64,000 bases of DNA from assembly GCA_028826165.1 (NCBI GenBank), contig JAPDFW010000110.1:122290-186289 (forward strand). Reading direction: 5' to 3'. Of this stretch, positions 59,101 to 64,000 are shown in pieces. A model generated the notes under the pieces. It had not been told where the DNA came from, did not search any database, and was given only the letters and a program-made list of their open reading frames with translations. The stretch is from Anaeramoeba ignava. Taxonomy: Eukaryota > Metamonada > Anaeramoebidae. Positions within the stretch are counted from its first letter, which is position 1. Every line of letters starts with the position of its first letter. Both the position numbers and the translations under genes were made by a program.

Positions 59101-60701
59101 ATCATTAACTAAATTATAATATGATTAACATAAAAATATCAAAATAAATTATCCAAAAAAACAATGATTAAGAAAAGTAATATTTTCATTTTTAATTTAC
59201 CTTCTTTTGATATTTCACTTGAGTGATTTGTCTAATTAATTATTTAAAAATTGAAGTGTAAATTAGTTATTAATTTTCTTTTTTTTTGGATAAATTATTT
59301 TTTTACAATTAAAAATATAGGATCTTGAAGAATAGAAAGAATTGGATTTCTTAATGATGATAATAAAAAGAGACTTGTGTGTGTATTTTTTGTGTATGCT
59401 GATATTAATCTACTTAATAGTTTATTTGAAATAAGTAATTCTCTTGGATCTGGTACTAATTTTAGTTGTTCTTCAAAGCAAACCTTTAATTTTGGATTTA
59501 ATTTTGATTTTGATTTTAATTTTGATTTTAATTTTGATTTTAATTTATATTTTGATTTTAATTTTAATTTTAATTTTGATATTAATTTTAATTTTGAATT
59601 TAATTTTGATTTTGATTTTAATTTTAATTTTGAATTTAATTTTAATATTGAATTTAATTTTTTAATTTTAATTTTGATTTTAATTTTAATTTTAATTTTG
59701 ATTTTAATTTAGATTTTGAATTTGATATTGATTTTGATTTTAATTTTAATTTTGATTTTGATTTTAATTTTAATTTTAATTTTGATATTGATTTTGAATT
59801 TGATATTGATTTTGATTTTGAATTTTGATTTTGATTTTGATTTTGATTTTGATATTGATTTTAATTTTGATTTTGATTTTGATTTTGAATTTGGATTTTG
59901 ATTTTAATTTTGATTTTGATTTTAATTTTAATTTTAATTTTAATTTTAATTTTAATTTTAATTTTGATTTTAATTTTGATTTTAATTTTAATTTTAATTT
60001 TGATTTTGATTTTAATATTGATTTTAAATGATTTCTATACTTCAATTAACTTGATTGAGCATTTTAAATTCTTCATGATCATTACAAAGATGACCAAGTA
60101 AAGAAGGAATAGCAGAATGAGATAAAATTTCTGTATATTCTCTTTTCATTCCTGGAGTAACAATAATTGCTCTTCCTAAAACTTCCAAATTTTGTCTTAA
60201 AAGTGTAATCATTTTTTGATAATCCTTTTTAAATTTTAAATTTTAATTTTATAAATGAATTTTAATTTTAATTTTAATTTAAATTTAATTTTACACTTGT
60301 TTGTAAATTTGATAAAGGTAAATCAACAAAATCATAAAATTCAACTTTCCATTCATTCATTTTTTTTTGCTCATAATGTAAACTAAAGTCAACTTGTGAT
60401 TCAGTTAAACTTTCACTGAATTTGCTCAAATTAATAAATTCAACAAGATTTACTTGAAGTTGTCGTGTTAATTTTTGTATTTCTTTTTTGCAATTTGTAA
60501 TTATTTTTTGCTCTTTTTTATTTTTATTTTTATTTTTATTTAAAAAATTTCAATAAAAAAAATATTTGGATTATTTTTTTCCTTTTGATTTTTCATTCCT
60601 TCAATTTTTTTACCTGCTGATTCACTTGTTTTTTCTTTTTTTAATAATTTTTGAATTTTTACAAGTTCAGCAAAGCTCGATTTATCATCAAAATCAAACA
60701 T
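56109..60701 (-). CDS. RasGAP-VPS9 protein (GAPVD1/RME-6 type), fifteen exons
   Basis: Exons: 60701-60614, 60512-60295, 60224-60051, 59483-59307, 59231-59201, 59108-59003, 58723-58628, 58513-58452, 58383-58207, 58129-57638, 57542-57417, 57349-56985, 56912-56758, 56691-56555, 56492-56109; about 928 residues. Phases agree everywhere except exon 7 to 8, where one G (58627-58629) is surplus. RasGAP blocks are LPYGIRFI and GFLLVRLINPALITPERYGI. The VPS9 domain (about 700-850) has LVLAHCAKIIFNIL, GADLIFPIVIYVIL, SNPPNLPSNMHYVEMFGD and EYWLTTF, keeping the Asp, Pro, Tyr and Thr linked to Rab5 exchange. Members regulate Rab5 at clathrin-coated vesicles and early endosomes. The acidic/basic tail ends in SDQN-like residues. 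Confidence 0.85.
58755..59001. repeat. Intronic (ATAATTTTTTCA)n repeat
   Basis: The intron before the RasGAP exon at 58723 carries an 11-14-base unit (TAATTTTTTCTA/CAATAATTTTT) in about 20 imperfect copies. Confidence 0.8.
59484..60050. repeat. Intronic GATTTT/AATTTT hexamer array
   Basis: The third intron of the RasGAP-VPS9 gene (567 bases) is a GATTTT/AATTTT mixture with GATATT variants. It uses the same hexamers as the PX intron. Confidence 0.85.
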
Positions 60702-62628
60702 AGAAAAAAAATTATATTTGTTTTCAAAAAATTTTTTATTGTTAAAAAACAAAAAAGAAGAAGAAAAAAAATGGAAAATAAAAAACCAAAAAAAAAAATC
60801 CACAAAAAAAAAAATTTTTTAAAAAACAAATTTAATTCAAAATTTAATTGAAAATTAAAATAAAAATTGATTTAAAAATTAAAATAAAAACTGAAACAAA
60901 TTAATAAATCAATTCTAAATAAAAAATTTAATTGAAAATTAAAATAAAAATTAAAATAAAAATTGAAATAAAAACTGAAACAAATTAATAAATCAATTCT
61001 AATCAAAAATTAAAATAAAAATTAAAATAAAAAGTGGAACAAATTAATAAATCAATTCTAATCAAAAATTAAATTAAAAATTAAATTAAAAATTGAAATA
61101 AAAACTGAAACAAATTAATAAATCAATTCTAATCAAAAATTAAATTGAAAATTGAAATAAAAAGTGAAACAAATTAATAAATTAATTCTAATCAAAAATT
61201 AAAATAAAAATTAAAATAAAAAGTGGAACAAATTAATAAATTAATTCTAATCAAAAATTAAATTAAAAATTAAAATAAAAAGTGGAACAAATTAATAAAT
61301 TAATTCTAATCAAAAATTGAAATAAAAAGTGGAACAAATTAATAAATCAATTCTAATCAATTCTAATCAAAAATTAAAATAAAATTAATAAATTAATAAA
61401 TTAATTCTAATCAAAAATTAAAATAAAAATTGTAAAATAAAAAGTGGAACAAATTAATAAATCAATTCTAATCAATTCTAATCAAAAATTAAATTAAAAA
61501 TTAAAATAAAAATTAAAATAAAAAGTGGAACAAATTAATAAATTAATTGAAATAAAAATTGGAACAAATTAATAAATTAATTCTAATTAAAAATTAAAAT
61601 AAAAATTAAAATAAAAACTGAAACAAATTAATAAATCAATTCTAATCAAAAATTAAAATAAAAATTAAAATAAAAAGTGGAATAAATTAATAAATCAATT
61701 CTAATCAATTCTAATCAAAAATTAAAATAAAAAGTGGAACAAATTAATAAATTAATTCTAATCAAAAATTAAAATAAAAATTAAAATAAAAAGTGGAACA
61801 AATTAATAAATCAATTCTAATCAAAAATTTAAATAAAAATTAAAATAAAAAGTGGAATAAATTAATAAATTAATTCTAATCAAAAATTAAAATAAATTTA
61901 AATAAAAACTGAAACAAATTAATAAATCAATTCTAATCAAAAATTAAAATAAAAATTAAAATAAAAAGTGGAACAAATTAATAAATCAATTCTAATTAAA
62001 AATTAAAATAAATTTAAATAAAAATTGGAACAAATTAATAAATTAATTCTAATCAAAAATTAAAATAAATTTAAATAAAAACTGAAACAAATTAATAAAT
62101 TAATTCTAATCAAAAATTAAAATAAAAATTAAAATAAAAAGTGGAACAAATTAATAAATTAATTCTAATCAAAAATTAAAATAAAAATTAAAATAAAAAG
62201 TGGAACAAATTAATAAATTAATTCTAATCAAAAATTAAAATAAAAATTAAAATAAAAAGTGGAACAAATTAATAAATCAATTCTAATCAAAAATTAAAAT
62301 AAAAATTAAAATAAAAAGTGGAATAAATTAATAAATTAATTCTAATCAAAAATTAAAATAAAAATTAAAATAAAAAGTGGAACAAATTAATAAATTAATT
62401 CTAATCAAAAATTAAAATAAATTTAAATAAAAACTGAAACAAATTAATAAATTAATTCTAATCAAAAATTTAATTGAAAATTGAAATAAAATTGAAATAA
62501 AAATTAAAATAAAAAGTGGAACAAATTAAAATGAAAAGGGAAAATAAAAAAAATTAAAAAAGGAGAAATTTTTGTTTTTCATTTTTTTTTTCTTTAATTT
62601 AAAAAAACAACACATAAAAAAAAGAAAA
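60702..62628. repeat. 59-base minisatellite in a divergent intergenic region
   Basis: From about 60850 to 62535 a unit of about 59 bases repeats more than twenty times. Each copy has a core AAAAAGTGGAACAAATTAAT and a boundary AATTCTAATC; 62102, 62161 and 62220 mark successive copies. Variants replace GTGGAAC with CTGAAAC or shorten the AAAATTAAAAT spacer. It lies between the divergent RasGAP-VPS9 and NT-C2 genes and so occupies the shared 5' region. No gene is seen. Confidence 0.9.
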
Positions 62629-64000
62629 ATGAAAGGACTTTGGAAGCATAAAGGCAAAAAAAAGATTAAAGGAGCATTAGCTTTTTCTATAATTTCAATA
62701 TCTCGATTAGCAACACAAACAGGAACAGTTTTTGTTAAATGGAAAAGAGGGGGTCATACAGGCACAACTAAAAAATCACTTGTAAATGAACATGGTGAAG
62801 CTCAATGGAATGAAGAGTTTAAATCCCCTGTTACTATGTTTCAAGATTCTAAAACAAAAGAGTTTGATGTTAAAGCTATTCATTTCTCAATTAAACTTGT
62901 AAAAGATCTTTTTTTATTATTTTTAAAAGAGATCTCAAACTAAAACTAATTTATAAAATTAAAACCAAAATTAATTTATAAAATTAAAATTAAAATTAAA
63001 ATTAAAATTAAAATTAAAATTAAAATTAAAATTAAAATTAAAATTAAAATTAAAATTAAAATTAAAATTAAAATTAAAATTAAAATTAAAATTAAAATTT
63101 AAAATTAAAATTAAAATTCATTTATAAAATTAAAATTAAAATTAAAATTAAAATTAAAATCAAAAATTAAAATTAAAATTAAAATTAAAATTAAAATTAA
63201 AATTAAAATTAAAATTAAAATCAAAATTAAAATTAAAATTAAAATTAAAATTAAAATTAAAAACTAAAATTAAAATTAAAATTAAAATTAAAATTAAAAT
63301 TAAAATTAAAAATTAAAATTAAAATTAAAATTAAAATTAAAATTAAAATTAAAATTAAAATTAAAATTAAAATTAAAATTAAAATTAAAATTAAAATTAA
63401 AACTAAAATTAAAACTAAAATTAAAATTAAAATTAAAATTCATTTATAAAATTAAAATTAAAATTTAAATTAAAATTTATAAAATTAAAATTAAATTTAA
63501 TATCAAAAATATAAAAGAATCGCCAAAACAAACGTACTGCAGTAACAGTTGGAAAAGTTAAAATCAACGTTACAAAATCAATCAATGAACCAAATCCAGT
63601 TATTAAAGAATTTTATATTTCAATCCAAAACCCATCCAAACATAAGCATAAACCAATTCTCTTAGTTTGTTACCGCTTAGTTCTCGATATAAAAATCGAT
63701 CAAATGGAACCTTTACTTTTCATTCCATTTGTTCAAGAAAAAATTGCTCAAATTGAAAAAGGAAGAACAAAATCAACCAAACCAATTGTTTCAGAAGAAG
63801 AATACTCATCTTTTACAGATAACACAAGTATTGCCACAGATTCCGAAGTTGATAGCACAGATGAAATTGATCGGCAAACAGAAATGGAATTTAAAGTAAA
63901 TTTTTTTAAAAAAAAAAAGTAAAAATAAAAAATAAAAAAAGGTGAATTAACACGTGTCATTTTTTTGTGACACTTTTTTTTTCTTAAAAGACAACTGCAG
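62629..64000 (+). CDS. NT-C2 domain protein (EEIG1/EHBP1 N-terminal type), 3' truncated by window edge
   Basis: Exon 1 is 62629-62898 and exon 2 is 63518-63895; both ends are phase 0, and a GTAAAT donor at 63896 shows that the gene continues. The ATG at 62629 follows an A-rich leader. GTVFVKWKRGGHTGTTKK, AQWNEEFKSPVTMF and RTAVTVGKVKINVTKSI form the NT-C2 fold, a C2-like membrane or actin-linking module found at the N-terminus of EHBP1, EEIG1/SYMPK-type and plant PMI proteins. An acidic Ser/Thr stretch (FTDNTSIATDSEVDSTDEID) follows. Downstream domains lie outside the window, so the subfamily is not known. A short inverted repeat (GTGTCA...TGACAC) sits at about 63955-63975. Confidence 0.75.
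62899..63517. repeat. Intronic (AAAATT)n hexamer array
   Basis: The first NT-C2 intron (619 bases) is nearly pure TAAAAT hexamer with TTCATTTATAAAATT interruptions near 62945, 63115 and 63440. Confidence 0.9.

Noticed and set aside
1..64000. CRISPR-like arrays, bacterial operons, rRNA or tRNA genes
   Set aside because: Repeats lack unique spacers, genes contain spliceosomal introns, and I found no convincing cloverleaf or rRNA segment by eye; a covariance search could still find a tRNA.
1..64000. Transposable elements
   Set aside because: No reverse transcriptase, integrase or transposase motif and no long terminal or inverted repeats were seen. The repetitive DNA is tandem, not dispersed mobile sequence.

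Overview
The window is eukaryotic nuclear DNA from an extremely AT-rich, intron-bearing protist that uses the standard genetic code. Most genes are broken by GT...AG introns (donors such as GTAAAT, GTAATT, GTTTGA, occasionally GTGATT; acceptors mostly TAG or AAG). Coding DNA is also rich in A and T, and proteins carry Asn/Gln/Glu repeat tracts. A head-to-tail family of RCC1-repeat/BTB proteins beside a broad trafficking repertoire suggests a free-living amoeboid protist, for example an Anaeramoeba-like metamonad. That assignment is inference from family content, not proof.

Layout. 1-6615: four tandem RCC1-BTB paralogs on the minus strand, the first cut by the window edge, separated by only 45-71 bases. 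6894-10262: a TRF-like telobox Myb protein split by a 1.86-kb satellite intron, and a small upstream gene that may hold the missing part of its TRFH domain. 11390-13823: a five-exon LCAT/group XV phospholipase-type acyltransferase. 14020-14250: a small unknown gene. 14312-19612: a seven-exon BAR-PH-ArfGAP-ankyrin protein (ACAP type). 20217-22931: an unknown gene with a 17-base microexon. 23067-26722: a twelve-exon FAM91 gene. 26927-32833: a PIKfyve/Fab1 phosphoinositide kinase. 32888-34238: a TSEN15-like tRNA-splicing endonuclease subunit. 34609-37530: ESCRT-I subunit VPS37. 37721-39408: phosphoserine aminotransferase. 39600-40386: a frame-broken HEAT-like gene. 41531-42663: a small PX-domain (SNX3-like) protein. 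42831-50191: two tandem beta-helix/multi-pass membrane proteins with frame breaks. 52090-55989: an unusually GC-rich ankyrin-RhoGEF-PH gene. 56109-60701: a fifteen-exon RasGAP-VPS9 protein (GAPVD1/RME-6 type). 62629-end: the start of an NT-C2 domain gene.

Functionally the window is dominated by endosome/Golgi and phosphoinositide trafficking: ArfGAP, FAM91, PIKfyve, VPS37, PX, RasGAP-VPS9 and NT-C2. In animals and fungi these families act at neighbouring steps of endosomal sorting, but nothing in the sequence shows that the clustering is functional.

The most unusual architecture is in the introns. Exons are compact and many introns are 60-90 bases, but a subset is expanded to 0.5-2.1 kb by tandem repeats, usually of a unit different from that in other genes. 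Gene models were assembled by eye from protein similarity, splice-site consensus and phase agreement. Five genes need six one-base (modulo 3) frame corrections, all in the same direction, which may be assembly errors or real biology.
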